From contig CM048553.1 in the NCBI GenBank assembly GCA_026413225.1, forward strand, positions 145,507,690-145,571,689: a stretch of DNA of 64,000 nucleotides, given 5' to 3'. The notes beneath the pieces were generated by a model. That model made no database searches. It worked only from the letters and a program-made list of their open reading frames with translations, and had not been told where the DNA came from. Positions 1-11,270 of the stretch are shown piece by piece. The DNA is from Otis tarda. Its lineage: Eukaryota; Chordata; Aves; Otidiformes; Otididae. The position numbers and the translations under genes were made by a program. How positions within the stretch are numbered: position 1 is the first letter of the stretch; each line of letters opens with the position of its first letter.

Positions 1-3000
1 TTTTTAAACTGAGAAATGAAACGACTATTTTTGCTAACTGTAGAGGCCACATTGTACTTAACCCTTACCACATTCCATTACAGATGTTTTTAGAACTATG
101 AAAAGAAGTACTCAAACTTTCCGAAGCAGGGACTTGTCCTATACAAATTAGTTACTACAAATAATCTGGTGTGTGCATATGTCATCTTATTTCTGGAGCA
201 TAAAATTTGTGTGGTGAACATTCCCAGGATGGTCCAAGGTATATTGTCTGCCAGCTGTCAGATTCATGCTCTCGAATACTTAGTAAGAGAAACCTCTGAC
301 TTAGGGATAGCAGTGAGGTTTTCCCACAAAATCAATTTATCAAAATTTCATCTTATGTTATCGCTGTCTTAAACATTTCAGCCTGATATCTTTACTATTG
401 AAAGGCTTCAGGTGAGGTGGTTAATTTTCATAGAATTCTTGCCTGGCCTCACTAAAAATTATCAGACTTTACTTGTTTTAGAAGGAGTGTGTATGTGTCC
501 AAATATTTCTAGTAGAAAGAACATGATCAGAACTGTAACTGTCTGTGTTTCATGCTGCTTGGCCAGCTTTGAATGACCACTTCAGATCATTGTATAAGCT
601 GTATCCCAGCTCTATGAAGTAAAACCTTTGTTTTATTCATGACACATCAAATTACAATGTTTTTCTGTAATTGAGGAAAATGCTGGCTGATTTTTTAGCA
701 AGACTGATAGGTAGTATCTTCTGAGTTTACAGTTTCTCATGCAGTAGACATCTGTGATATAATTAACATCTAACATTTAACATAAAACTCAAGTATAGTA
801 CCTGACAGGCCTGGCTCTGTTTCACCAGACTATAGTAAGGAAGCGGTCTGGAATTTCTTCCTAATGCTAAAAGACTGTGTTGTGGTTTACAAAATGATCT
901 GAAGATTTCAGTTGGAAAACAAAGTCCCTCTAAGCCTCCAGAGTGTTCATGCTGACTGTAGACCAGCAGTGCTTATTGAGAATGAAATTGAGTGTGCAGA
1001 AAAATTAAGGATCTCCTTAGCTAGCTGTGTCTGAGTATCTGTTGGTGCTCAGTATTCAGAAGTGTCAGACTGGAGTAATTTTTGTGTAGCAATGGAGTAC
1101 GGATCAATCATGCAAAAATTGGCTGTGGCCTGCAAAATAGCAGAGGAAACTATATCCGGTGGCCTCTCTGGTGACTTAGTGCGTGTGTCTAAGAGTCAAA
1201 TAAGCACCTATAATAAGCCAGATGCTTCCTAGAATCAAAGCATGCTGAAAGAGTGGTGAGGAGTAGGCTTCTAGTGCCTGAAAAGTTCCTGTTGTCTGGT
1301 TTGTGTTGGTTGGTTTTTTTTTTTTTTTCGGTTTTTTTCTTTTTTTTTTCCCCACTCCCCAGCAGGTTCTGGGCTGGGATGCACTGAAATTTTCCAGTCA
1401 GTAATGAATCAGTGTAGTGGATGATGAACTGGACTTTCAGTTAATTAAAGTTAGTTAGAACTTGGTCTCTTCTGTAAATTGTAGATGCCTATCTGCATCT
1501 TCAGACTTTGATACCAATGAAGTTTTTTTTCCCAGAGGGAACAGTTAAGCTAAATGCTGGTGCATTTTTAATTGTGTTGAAGTAAAAGACCAAATAGTAT
1601 GAACTCATTCTTATTACAGTTTTTCAGTATGTATACAGTAAATAAAAACATACTGGAATAAGAATGTTTGCTAGCAGTGTTCTGTTTATAATTAGTATTC
1701 TGCTAAGCAATGAGAGATGTTTAGGTTTTTTTTGGACATAACTTGCAAAGCAAAGTTGACATCAGGAATGAATACTTTCCTGGTTTAAATGGCTTAAATC
1801 ATTCCATCCGAACTCTGCTGAACTCCTTGCTTTGCAACCCAAAAAAAGTGAGTCAGATATGGTTGCAGTTCGTCATAAGCTCCTTTATTGAGCAATGAAA
1901 CCTTTCTGAGCCTGAAAGGTATAACTTTATGTTGAAAACATGCAAGAAGTTTGAAATAGAGGTCAACGTTTTGAATAATGACCAAGTAAAAGAGTAGTGG
2001 AAAGGTAATCACTTTGTGGTAAGCTACTTGTTTATATTTTTTTGGTGACTTCAGTTCCTCTTTCTGAGATGATGTGAAGGTCTCCTCTTGTTTGGGTGTA
2101 GCTGAAGTCCGATAAAATTACTCAGCCAGTAGAGGGCATGGGAACCATTTCTCTGCACAGAGGAGTTCTGTGCAGTTTATGGAGGGGAAAAGAAACATGA
2201 TCTGCTATGACATTCCTTACTTCAGAATTGCAAATGAACAGCAGCATTGCTTAACACTTCATGTGGCTTTTTAGAACTCTACTGTTTCTACATGCTGGCT
2301 GGTGTACATATAGCTTCTTCCCTTCTGCATCACTTCAGAGATGCGAGGAATATAAGAAAATCTGCTACTGTGAAGTGGCAAATGTTATTACTCTGCATGT
2401 GCTGGACTGATAGCACTGCCAACTATCTGGCCTTCTGGTGGAATATAGAAGAGTGGGTTATGATCTCAAAAAAAGAAGTTTGGGCTTCCATTTAACTTGG
2501 GAGGTAGATCCTGATGTGAATGACTAATTTAATTCTTCCATGACAGACAGCAGAGCAGCTTAATAGAGTACAGGAAAACTTCTAGCCATTAATAATCAAT
2601 CAAGGGAAACCATGAAGGTATTAAATAATGCAGTCCTTCTGCTGTGCAATGGAAAGATAATGTGTAGTCTTTGTACTTAAAATATTTGTAAGTTTTGTGT
2701 GCCCAGTTCATCCACAGTTGGAATCTACCAGAGAAGGTTGCTTCAGGTGCTGATTGTCTTTAATTCTGTATGTTTTTACACACTTAAGTGGATGTGTACA
2801 GGTAATTTAGATACATTGACAGTCTGTGCTGCCTTGTCAATTGGAATTCTTTATTCTCTTTCAATAAGCAATTCTTTATTCTTACTGAATCTGTATTAAA
2901 TTTCGCCTTTTCAAGTTAATGAAGCTTCATTTTTACTTGTAAAGACCTGTTGCAAGCAACTTAGAAAATTTTTCACATCTAATAAACTGAATCCAAAGCA

Positions 3001-3905
3001 GGAGTGACCTCCTTATGCCATTCTTACTACTTATGCAATACAGGAGAGAGCTGCAATGTGCCACTTGGAGTATGGATCATATTTGCCCCTGTGCCACTCA
3101 GTGATTGTATTCTAGCTGAAGTGGGCAAAGAACATGAGTGGATTTTTGTGTTGATTTTTTCCTTCACTCTAGTCAACTATGTATTTGTTGAAATCGTAGA
3201 CAGATTCTTCGAGCTAGCAGATAGTGATATCTGGGATTTTATAACAGTGATAAGAAATAATGCTAAAAAAATACACAACTGAAGACTTCTAAATTTTTTT
3301 TTTATTTCCTTAAAGGCTATTGTTTATATTTGTACTGAACAGTACAGTACAACACAGACCCTGAATACATGAAACGGAATATTAGAAGTGATCTCATCTG
3401 ATCATGAGGAAAATGTTGGTAGTACTTGCCTTACAAAGAGGTTATCTACTGATGCCTCTGCTGAGGGGAATGTGGCAACACAAGTCAGTGTTCCAGACAA
3501 GCTGAACTGTTTTGATCTGAATTTGAAAAGAAAAGTAACCTTGCTACTCAAAGCATTAGATAGTTTGGTTTTTTTCCTTCTTTTTTTTTTTTTTTTTTTT
3601 TTTTTTCTGAATGGCTCTGGGCCTTGTAACTGTTGTACACTTTCACTGATTCAATTACTCTGAATCTTTGAGAATTCAGTTGCTTTTAGATTGTAAAATA
3701 ATTGGACAAATATTACTGCCTAAGACTAGATTAATCTGAAAAAAAGAGGACTTCACAATAAAAGAATAACTCTTCTGAGCCTAACTACAGTAGACTAAAG
3801 CTCTGTTTTTATTACTTATAATAACCTGTTTATTGACAGGAACTTAAGGTATGACTGTGCTGAAACTTGGTTTCCTGTTATTTAACAATTCATGTTTAAT
3901 TACAG
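1..3905 (+). other. EBAG9: EBAG9 intron (3' part)
   Basis: This stretch precedes the last EBAG9 exon and so is at least 3.9 kb of its final intron. I see no exon-like block with flanking splice sites. It holds T-rich tracts at 1313-1350 and a pure run of 26 T at 3581-3606. No recognisable transposon was found. Confidence 0.7.
3581..3606 (+). repeat. poly-T run, 26 nt
   Basis: An uninterrupted T homopolymer within the last EBAG9 intron, about 300 bp upstream of the exon. It is likely to be length-polymorphic and error-prone in assembly. It could be the inverted poly(A) remnant of an old retroposon, but no body is recognisable beside it. Confidence 0.9.
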
Positions 3906-4026
3906 ACAACAGAAGATAGCAGAAAGGGAAAAACGAGCAGCAGAACAACAACGAAAGAAAATGGAGAAAGAGGCCCAAAGGCTAATGAAAAAGGAACAAA
4001 ACAAAATTGGTGTAAAACTGTCCTAA
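3906..4026 (+). CDS. EBAG9: EBAG9 last coding exon (C-terminal 39 residues)
   Basis: This exon encodes the C-terminus of EBAG9 (RCAS1), a small protein known as a Golgi/secretory-pathway regulator of exocytosis. The acceptor is a T-rich tract ending TTTAATTACAG at 3905. One base completes a split codon, then 39 codons run to TAA at 4024-4026. The peptide is very charged (QQKIAEREKRAAEQQRKKME at its start, ending NKIGVKLS) and matches the C-terminal coiled coil I know from mammalian EBAG9 almost residue for residue. The earlier exons, which carry the N-terminal membrane anchor and the tryptophan/acidic region, are not in the window: I searched 1-3905 for the preceding W-Q-A-E-E-V type segment and did not find it. 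The gene is on the strand opposite SYBU and converges with it. Identification is by remembered homology, but the match is long and specific. Confidence 0.95.
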
Positions 4027-4945
4027 CAGAAACCAGCCATCAATGGCAGTGCCAGTGACAAAGAGAATTTCAGCTCTACAACACACATGTTGGTATTGAT
4101 TTAAGTATTTCTCGGACTTCAACACACTGCTTGGTTTCAGTGCATTCTTCAGGTCATCTTGGAAAAGCCAGGATTCTCCTAAAATACCTTGAACTACTAG
4201 TAGGTGGTTCTTAAAGGACGAAAAAACCCACAGAAAATCATGCCTTGATTGAATGATGTTTCCTGCAATAGTTCTATTCCAGCACCTTCTTTGCAGCAAA
4301 AGTGATTGAGCAAGGATGTTGATTGAAAGACACTCTTAATGAACAGCTGGAGCCTAGAGAAAAGAATGTAAATATTCAGTGGTGGGAAATCTACTGTATT
4401 GTCTGTGCTTACCTGAAACATGTAATTAAACAGTTTTAAAGAACCCTTTGCTTCCCGCCTGATAAAGAATGGTTACTTTTGCCCTGTCATAAAAGTTTTT
4501 ATAAATACTTCAGTTTTCCATGGAAGATAATATTGACCTGTGCAGAAAAAAATGACTTGTTATGGATGACCTGCAACTCTAAATGTACTCCTGGTAGAGT
4601 ATGCTATGGTAGAGCACAAGCTGCAGCTGAACACTAAAGTGGATTTCTTGTCACTTTGTCACTTGCATCTTCCTGTGCTACCATGCCCATTTACATGTGA
4701 CACTGCAATGGCTACCAGCAGTGGCACCACTACACAGCAGTGGTGCACGCTGCCCCATTCTTATGAAGGCTGATGTTGTGAATGTAGGGGAGTGTATTGG
4801 TAAATTTGTATTTCTAGCAGAAATTATTTTCCATCCTACAGTTAGGAAAACAAAATCCTCACAACTTATACTCGTTGTAGAGGTAGTATAATTGAAAAAA
4901 AATTGTGTCCTCCTGTTAATAAAGCTAGTGTGAAAATTCTCAGTT
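4027..4945 (+). other. EBAG9: EBAG9 3'UTR
   Basis: The sequence follows the EBAG9 stop codon directly and has no further coding features. I place the likely end about 20 nt after the AATAAA at 4918-4923. An ATTAAA at 4425-4430 could give a shorter alternative UTR of about 0.4 kb. The 3' end is inferred from hexamers only; transcript reads would settle it. Confidence 0.65.
4918..4923 (+). terminator. EBAG9 poly(A) signal AATAAA
   Basis: This is a canonical hexamer about 890 nt past the EBAG9 stop codon. It is followed within about 60 nt by T/GT-rich sequence (TTTTTGTACGC and TGTATGTATTT) that could act as the downstream element. It is the first canonical AATAAA after the stop. Confidence 0.6.
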
Positions 4946-6987
4946 CAGTTAACAGCACTTCTCAAATCCCATTTTTGTACGCTTACTGTATGTATTTACA
5001 GTGGAATGCCTCTGGGGAAAGTGGGTAAGGTAAATACACAGTAGAAGGCAACAGTGCTTTAACAAAGAAGAAGAGTTAATGTCTGCTGGTGGGTGCGAGG
5101 AGGGGACTCTATGTAGTTCTTACATCCAGCTCAGAGCTTCAGTGAATACCTTCTCCATCTTCTGCTGTGTGGATGCTATTATCCCTGAATTCATGGGTTG
5201 TATGGATTTCTTATCTTGTGACAGATGAGTGAAGACAGCAAATTCTGTGCCAGAGACTTGTCCCTGTGCGTGCAGGGAAGAGTGAAGTTTTAAAAGAGTG
5301 GGGAAGGGTTGGGGGCTATCTGCCTGGATCATCTCTGCCTAGAAAAATATAATTTTTAATTAAGTTGTAAGTAGATTCTGACACAAGTTTTACTTAAAAG
5401 GTAAGTAACTGAGAGAGCAAGACAGTAAGAATTACTTTTAATGGCCTTGGTCATGGAGGAAGGTTTAAAAATGTTTAATGTGCTTGTCATATTGCTTAAA
5501 ATCTTGCACAAGTCAACTGATTTGACAGCAATTTTCAGATAAGAAAAGTCCTTGAGAAATGTTAAATTTTGAAATCCATTTTAGAAGGCAACAACATGCA
5601 CTTCTGTGCATATTTTCTGCACAAGTGTTCTTGCTGGAGTAGAATGGATGACTACAGTCTGTGCAGGCTGAACAGCGGTATGGCAAGCAAATCTGATCCT
5701 GGTACACACCTCTGAAGTATCTGACGGTGGATGTGAGATACGGAGAAAGTCTGTGAATAAGCTTTAACAACAGTCCGTCTCTGTCCTAATCGCACTGATG
5801 AAGTGAGGTACAAGTCGTAATTCTTTCACTATTGCTGACGCAGGGCAGGGAATAATATCTACTGCCTATTTAAGGTAAAACTTGTTAGAAGCTATGTCTC
5901 ATCTTAAAAAAAAATAGTGCTTACTATTGCTATTTCTGAGACAATGTAAAATTGATGCAAATAAATACTATTTATTAAAAATAACAAAACATAAGCTATT
6001 TAATCAAAAGTTAGAAACAAAGCCCCTGAATATGTCATGAAAGCACACTTGTTTTTTGAGCCTTCAGCCATTTTACAAACCTTTAGGTGCTGCTACCTTG
6101 CATGTCAGCCCTCCTGCATTGCTTTTCCCTCTCCTGCTGCGTACTGCTTTGCTGTTCTTCCCTCCGTCTGCCTGCCTGGACTTGAGCACAGCTGCTCTAG
6201 AGATCACTCCCATCTCCTCTACTGTGTGCTGACATAATGCCAGAAAGGATACAATGATCTTGTAGGTAGTATCTTGCGTGTTAAAAACCCATGCATTGCT
6301 ATCATCTGTTTCATCTTTCTCCTGTGCTGCATCTTCTTTCCTCCTTCCTATATCTTTTAATCCTCAACAGATGTGAAAACATTTTTGCTAAACCTGTTGT
6401 GTAGCTGCTGCTCCATTATTTTATTTTCCATTGGTTTGAGTTCCTTGAGGGATCTGGTACACCCTCTGCATACACTTGTTTTCTTTCTTGCCTGCTGCCG
6501 TATGCTCCTTTTCCCTCTCCATACTTGACCTGTTGGCCATGTGCCTTTTTTTTCCTTTACTGAAAGCTAGACTTGATTGTCATCTCTGTTATTCTTGACT
6601 ATGGAGGACTGACCTGCCAGGATGACTGAAAAATCATCCTTTCCTTGACTGTGCTATAGTTGTTCGTGTTTGGAATGTCCTGTGTTCATGGGTCTGAAGG
6701 GTTTTGAAGCAAAATGCTCACTTGTTCTCATGTAGGACATACATAAAACAGTGCTTTTATTTTAGTACATTTCTAAAGGTGGGATTTAGGAGACATAATT
6801 GATTGGGGGGAAAGGAAGAAGAAATGAGTAAGTAATCAGAAGTAAAGAACAGCCTTGTGAGAGGGGGGACATAACTAAGGGTGTAGGTGAATCTCTGGTG
6901 GGAAGTTGGGCAGTGCCTGTGCCTCAATGTTTTCAGCAGCTTAGGGGTATGTCAGGTACCTCTTAAGCTGAATATTAAAAAAGGTGC

Positions 6988-7007
6988 TTTTTTTTTTTTT
7001 TTTTTTT
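6988..7007 (+). repeat. poly-T run, about 20 nt
   Basis: A T homopolymer in the EBAG9-SYBU intergenic region, followed by an A-rich stretch. No associated element was recognised. Confidence 0.85.
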
Positions 7008-9184
7008 AGAAAGAAAAATGTGTAATGGGATTGTCAACAGGTGTTGCTTCAGCCCAGGAAGGAGATGATTTGGCTCCTATGCTGTAAGCCTGAATTCAAG
7101 CAGACATCTGCTATTTTACCCTTGGCCTAAGAACTGCTTGTCCTCCCCACCTGTGTGCTTTGAAACGAGACTTCACAGTGCGAGATGGGTGTGTGTATGA
7201 GCATTTTCTAAACTCAGCAAAAAATGACAGGAGTTTTTATTGAACTGTTTGGAGGCTGATGGACTTCCTCTAGCTACTCTGTACAGCATCAGTGAGATCC
7301 AGGTGAGACACAACCAAGACTGAAGCGAAATATTAGAGGGAAAAAGAATTGAGAGAGTATGTTTGTACCAACAACTGACATATCCTCTGTGGATCGAGGA
7401 ACTAAGGCCAGTCTCCCAAAGTCTGGAACTGGAGCATTTATCATGGTACTTCAGGCCTCTTCTTACAAAGGGCACCTGGACCTGTCTACATCCTTGCACT
7501 ATGGAGGAGAAAAAGAGGAAGCTTGGAAGCTGAATTTTGGGTAGAGATCAGAGCAAGGACTTTCATCAGGAATGCTATGGGAACTGTCACCCCTTGCTGA
7601 GCATAGTGAAATGCCTTATGAGAGTTGAGCAGACTAAAAGATCTTTAAGGGCAGTTAACAACTTTGATGTTATTCTGGTTTTTGCGCCTTCTGTCTTAAA
7701 CAGCACATTTAAAAACACGGCTGCTAAATGGAACCTGCCTAAAACATGGATTGAAATGGGTCTGGCCTACTGAAATTTTAAACTTAAGTGTAGGTTTGTG
7801 CTGCTTTGTTGCCTACTTGCTGCGAAAGAAACCCATATAGTCACAGGTGAATGTCTGTCCTAGAACTGAAAATCACTTTTTCCTCTAAATTATGCTCCAT
7901 TTCACCACCACTCAAAGTGAAGATCACTTAAACAATACTGGGTGTAAAAGAGAAATCCAAGATTGTGATAAAGTTGGTAACATCAGGTATAAAATACTGC
8001 TCTCTTGGCCTTGAACAGACATATTTTGAAGTAAGCATACGCCATTTTCTGTAATGTTTTCCAGTCCCAAGAGGCGATATCTAGGAATGCTAAAATTCCA
8101 TGGATGTGTAACATTTACATTACCCTCCCAACTATTAATTTTGGCTCTAGTGTCCATGTAATTAAAAAGCTTTTGAAAGTGACCTTTGAGCAATATGTAC
8201 TGCAGTAGTGTCGTAAGGTAAGGCAGCTGGCCCACAGGAGGCTAAGAAGACAGGAGAGTGTGCAAGAGGAAGTTACCAGCAAAGAAAGCAAGATGCTCTC
8301 ATCGCTATCCTTGAGAACTCTTGGGGACCGTGTTACATCAACTTGTCCGTTAGATTTCTCTTCCTTAATATAACATCAAAGGAACCCTCTTCAATCTTTT
8401 TTGCAAACACAAGTAATTCAGAACCTAGGCATCACAGGGATGTGAAAGGTCTCCGAGTTGCCTCTGTAAGCATTGATGTGTATCACCCTCAAGTGTTGCA
8501 AATGCTCCCTGGGTTTTGGCCTGTTATTCCCCTCCCTTGAGGCTTACTAATAACTTCCTTCTTCCCAAAAGCTGCAGAGCAATGCATGATACTGTCAGGC
8601 TTCACTTCTGCTCTGGGTTGCACAGGGAAATACTACACTTGCTTTGCTGGAGTGGAAAACTGGAAGCCAGTGAGGCTGACATGGCCAGAGGTGTTGCTGA
8701 CAGATTGAATGGAGCCCGTTGGGTAGTGTTGCTGTGCTCTGATCTATGCACAGATCTCAGGTTTCGGACATGGACCATTCATGGTTTGATGGTCACAGTT
8801 GCATCTCAGTGTGCACACCGAGACTGTATGACTCTCAGACAGGTGAAACAAGGCCTTCTGGACTTCTCTCAAATGCCAGGAAGACTGATACTCTTCTAGG
8901 AGCGCAGAAATGTTTCCAGAAGATTGCATTGGGTTAAAGATTAGGTCACTTGCATCTGTTAATGCCGCGTGGGTTCAGCAGAGCGGGTGGCATTCGCATC
9001 TGCAGACTGACTGGAGCCTCTTTCTTTGGCTGAGTGCTTATGCTTGGAGCTGTAATTAGGTTTTCTCAGTCTGACTCTGTTCTCTGGGTCCTGGTGGTTC
9101 CTTATGCCCTGATGCAGTGCTTCTCCTTGCTTGGTCTGTGCCCAACAGCTCAGCTGAGATGTGGCTTTTTCATAGCTTTGCTAC

Positions 9185-9190
9185 AATAAA
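9185..9190 (+). terminator. candidate + strand poly(A) signal
   Basis: AATAAA on the + strand in the context CTACAATAAAACG, followed by GT-rich sequence (TTGACGTGTTTATC). No + strand gene is known to end here, so it may be chance or the end of an extended or noncoding transcript. It lies within 40 bp of the proposed SYBU poly(A) signal on the other strand. Confidence 0.3.
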
Positions 9191-9204
9191 ACGCTCACAC
9201 ATTT

Positions 9205-10168
9205 GACGTGTTTATCATGCTTTACTGAACTTGTGATTACAAAGGTAATTTACAATAAAGCAATTAAATAAACAATAAGTTAAAACACAATACATTTATA
9301 CACATTATTTCAAAGGGCTCAACAGACTATTGGGTTCCAATACATTAAGACTTTAAAACAACAGAAAGATTCAAAGTGTATCCACACCTATACTTACCAT
9401 TGTAACAAGTTTCAAGACTCCCAGCAACATACATTTTTGGTTACAGTCCCCGTATATATGAATAAGACCAGTGAAATGCTCGAGCAATTGTACGACTGAG
9501 AAGAGCACTACATGAGACAGGCACGAACGAAGTGCTGGAAGCTGCCTGGGGAATATGGGTTTATGTCTAAATTGAATTGACACTTCGGACAACAAATGGA
9601 AAGCGCTAGCATGCTTTCTGGACTACATGTGGGAATGAGTCTCCGTGTCACTTAACACCATAGTTTCACCGATGTTTTAGGTTCATGCTGCCTAAAGAAA
9701 TACCCTGCCTTTTTCTGGCTGTTTGTCCCCATGTGTGTCTCACGCTACCTTGTGCACTTGCTCAGTGAACTAGCCAGGGAAAGTGACAGAGCTTAATGCT
9801 CTTAACTCAGCAAACAAACACCAAAGTGCGCTAGCTGTAATCCTTGATTTCCCTGGCCATGTTCACTGTGCAGACACTGGCACCTGAAAGACACCAGGGC
9901 AGGAACATGGTGCTTGGGAGCAGGAGGACTATTTCTTTAGGTAGCAGTACTGTTAAAAACACCCGTTAAAAATACCTTGTGGAAATACAGGGTTCAGCTT
10001 TCTTACTTTGAATCAAGGAACGTGTTTTTGAACCAATTTATAGTGCAAATCAAACAATCAAAAGCAAAATTATGGACTCTGCCAGAATATACAATATACA
10101 GTAACTTTTTACAATCTATCTCATCCCTTTTTCACTCTACCTCAGCCAATTGGTGCCCAGAGTGGATT
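9205..10168 (-). other. SYBU: SYBU 3'UTR (inferred)
   Basis: Sequence immediately after the SYBU stop on the minus strand, becoming AT-rich toward 9.2 kb as vertebrate 3'UTR ends often do. It contains no conserved coding frame. The downstream limit depends on the variant hexamer at 9221-9226. Confidence 0.5.
9221..9226 (-). terminator. SYBU: candidate SYBU poly(A) signal (AGTAAA variant)
   Basis: Read on the minus strand, AGTAAA is followed after about 20 nt by a GT-rich stretch (AAATGTGTGAGCGTTTTATTG). It would give a SYBU 3'UTR of about 0.95 kb. I found no canonical AATAAA on the minus strand between 9.2 kb and the stop codon at 10169. This is an inference from motifs. Confidence 0.4.
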
Positions 10169-11270
10169 TTAGGTTTTGATATTGAAGGGTGCACGGCGTA
10201 AAGAATGCAGGGCCACCAGGCAGCAACCACGAAGCAAGGCTCCAATATTGTAAAGGGGATCTGTTCCTCCTCTCTGAGTACTGAAAGCCCACATGAGAGT
10301 TGGTACAACAGGGGCTGCTACAGCCAGAACATCTCCAAGGAGACTGCCACTCCAGTATCTCCTCTTTATTTCTGTCTGAGAGGAAGTATAGCCGTACTCA
10401 AAGGCTTCATCATCATGAGGTTCTGTAAAATCAAGTTCTTTCATGAAATGGTTTTCATTAACTCCCCGCTGCACCTTCCTACATGGAGACTCCATAGGAG
10501 ACAAAAGGATGGCAGAGTTTGGATCAGTTGGAGTTAAGTCCACTATAAAACCAGAATCACTGAAGCTTCCAAGAGAAAATTCACTCAATTCCTTCAGTGA
10601 AGAGAGTGGGCTTAGAGGACAGCCATCTTGAGCTCTGAAGATGTTTTGAATCAGCTCCTCCACATCTAAGCTGTATGTCACCACGTCAGTCTGGACAGCA
10701 TGTTCCACCATCACATTGCTGCTTTTCTCCTCCTCCTTTTCATCCAAAACATTTTCAAGCCTCTCTTTATTCACAGCAGAACTGGAGGGATTTGAATCAC
10801 TGCACTGAGAAGATGTAGTGGTCAAATTCTCTTCAGATGAATCAGTCCTGTTAGCTGTGTCCTCATGAAGCAGCAGCCCACTATCTGCCACCTCCTTCTC
10901 CAGAGTTTGGTCCTCTGTGGTGAGGCTGTCTGGCATCATGGCACACAAAGCTAATGGCTTCCCCCCTAAGTCACACGTGTACTGCAAGCTCTGCTCATCC
11001 CTCACAGAGCTGTTCTGAGCCACCTCCATGCTCTGCAGCAAAGACTCCAGTTTCTTGTTTTGAATGTTTATATCTATGAAGTATTTCTGAATTTTTTTGT
11101 CTTTCTCAGCCAAGCTGTTTTTCATGGTATCAATAACCTGCTTGAGTTGTTTGATTTCACCTCTTGCTTCCTTTAAAGCCAGCTCTGCTTCCACACGATT
11201 ACACTCTTCTTCAATCCAGTCTTCCCTCATCCGTCCTAGTTGAGCTTTGAGCTCTTCTATTTCTGTTTCC
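10169..11270 (-). CDS. SYBU: SYBU coding exon 7 (coiled coil and membrane anchor)
   Basis: 1102 nt including TAA at 10171-10169, 366 residues. It starts ETEIEELKAQLGRMREDWIE, continuing the coiled coil for about 80 residues to LLQSMEVAQ. An acidic, Ser-rich region follows with the motif HAVQTDVVTYS. The C-terminus has a hydrophobic segment LLGDVLAVAAPVVPTLMWAF, then FSTQRGGTDPLYNIGALLRG and a hydrophobic Cys-containing end. The acceptor is a T-rich tract ending GCTATAG at 11271. The frame is open another 203 nt into the intron, but that extension has no family similarity and lies upstream of the acceptor. Confidence 0.95.

Larger units (their letters stand above)
4946..9199. other. EBAG9-SYBU intergenic region
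   Basis: This is the tail-to-tail spacer between the two genes. Open frames here are short and in no recognised family. The longest, 8516-8899 on +, has biased composition but no family resemblance, no splice logic and overlapping antisense frames. The AATAAA at 9185-9190 at its right end could end an unannotated + strand transcript or a long EBAG9 UTR isoform. No repeat family was recognised except the poly-T run near 7.0 kb. Confidence 0.6.

Noticed and set aside
3388-3663. Frame containing GNVATQ, resembling an internal EBAG9 string
   Set aside because: The match is only six residues, there are no suitable splice sites, the frame runs into the poly-T tract, and the intervening EBAG9 sequence is missing between it and the last exon.
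8516-8899. 127-codon + strand frame in the intergenic region
   Set aside because: No recognisable family, overlapping frames on both strands, and no splice or promoter evidence. It could be part of a noncoding transcript, but that is not supported.
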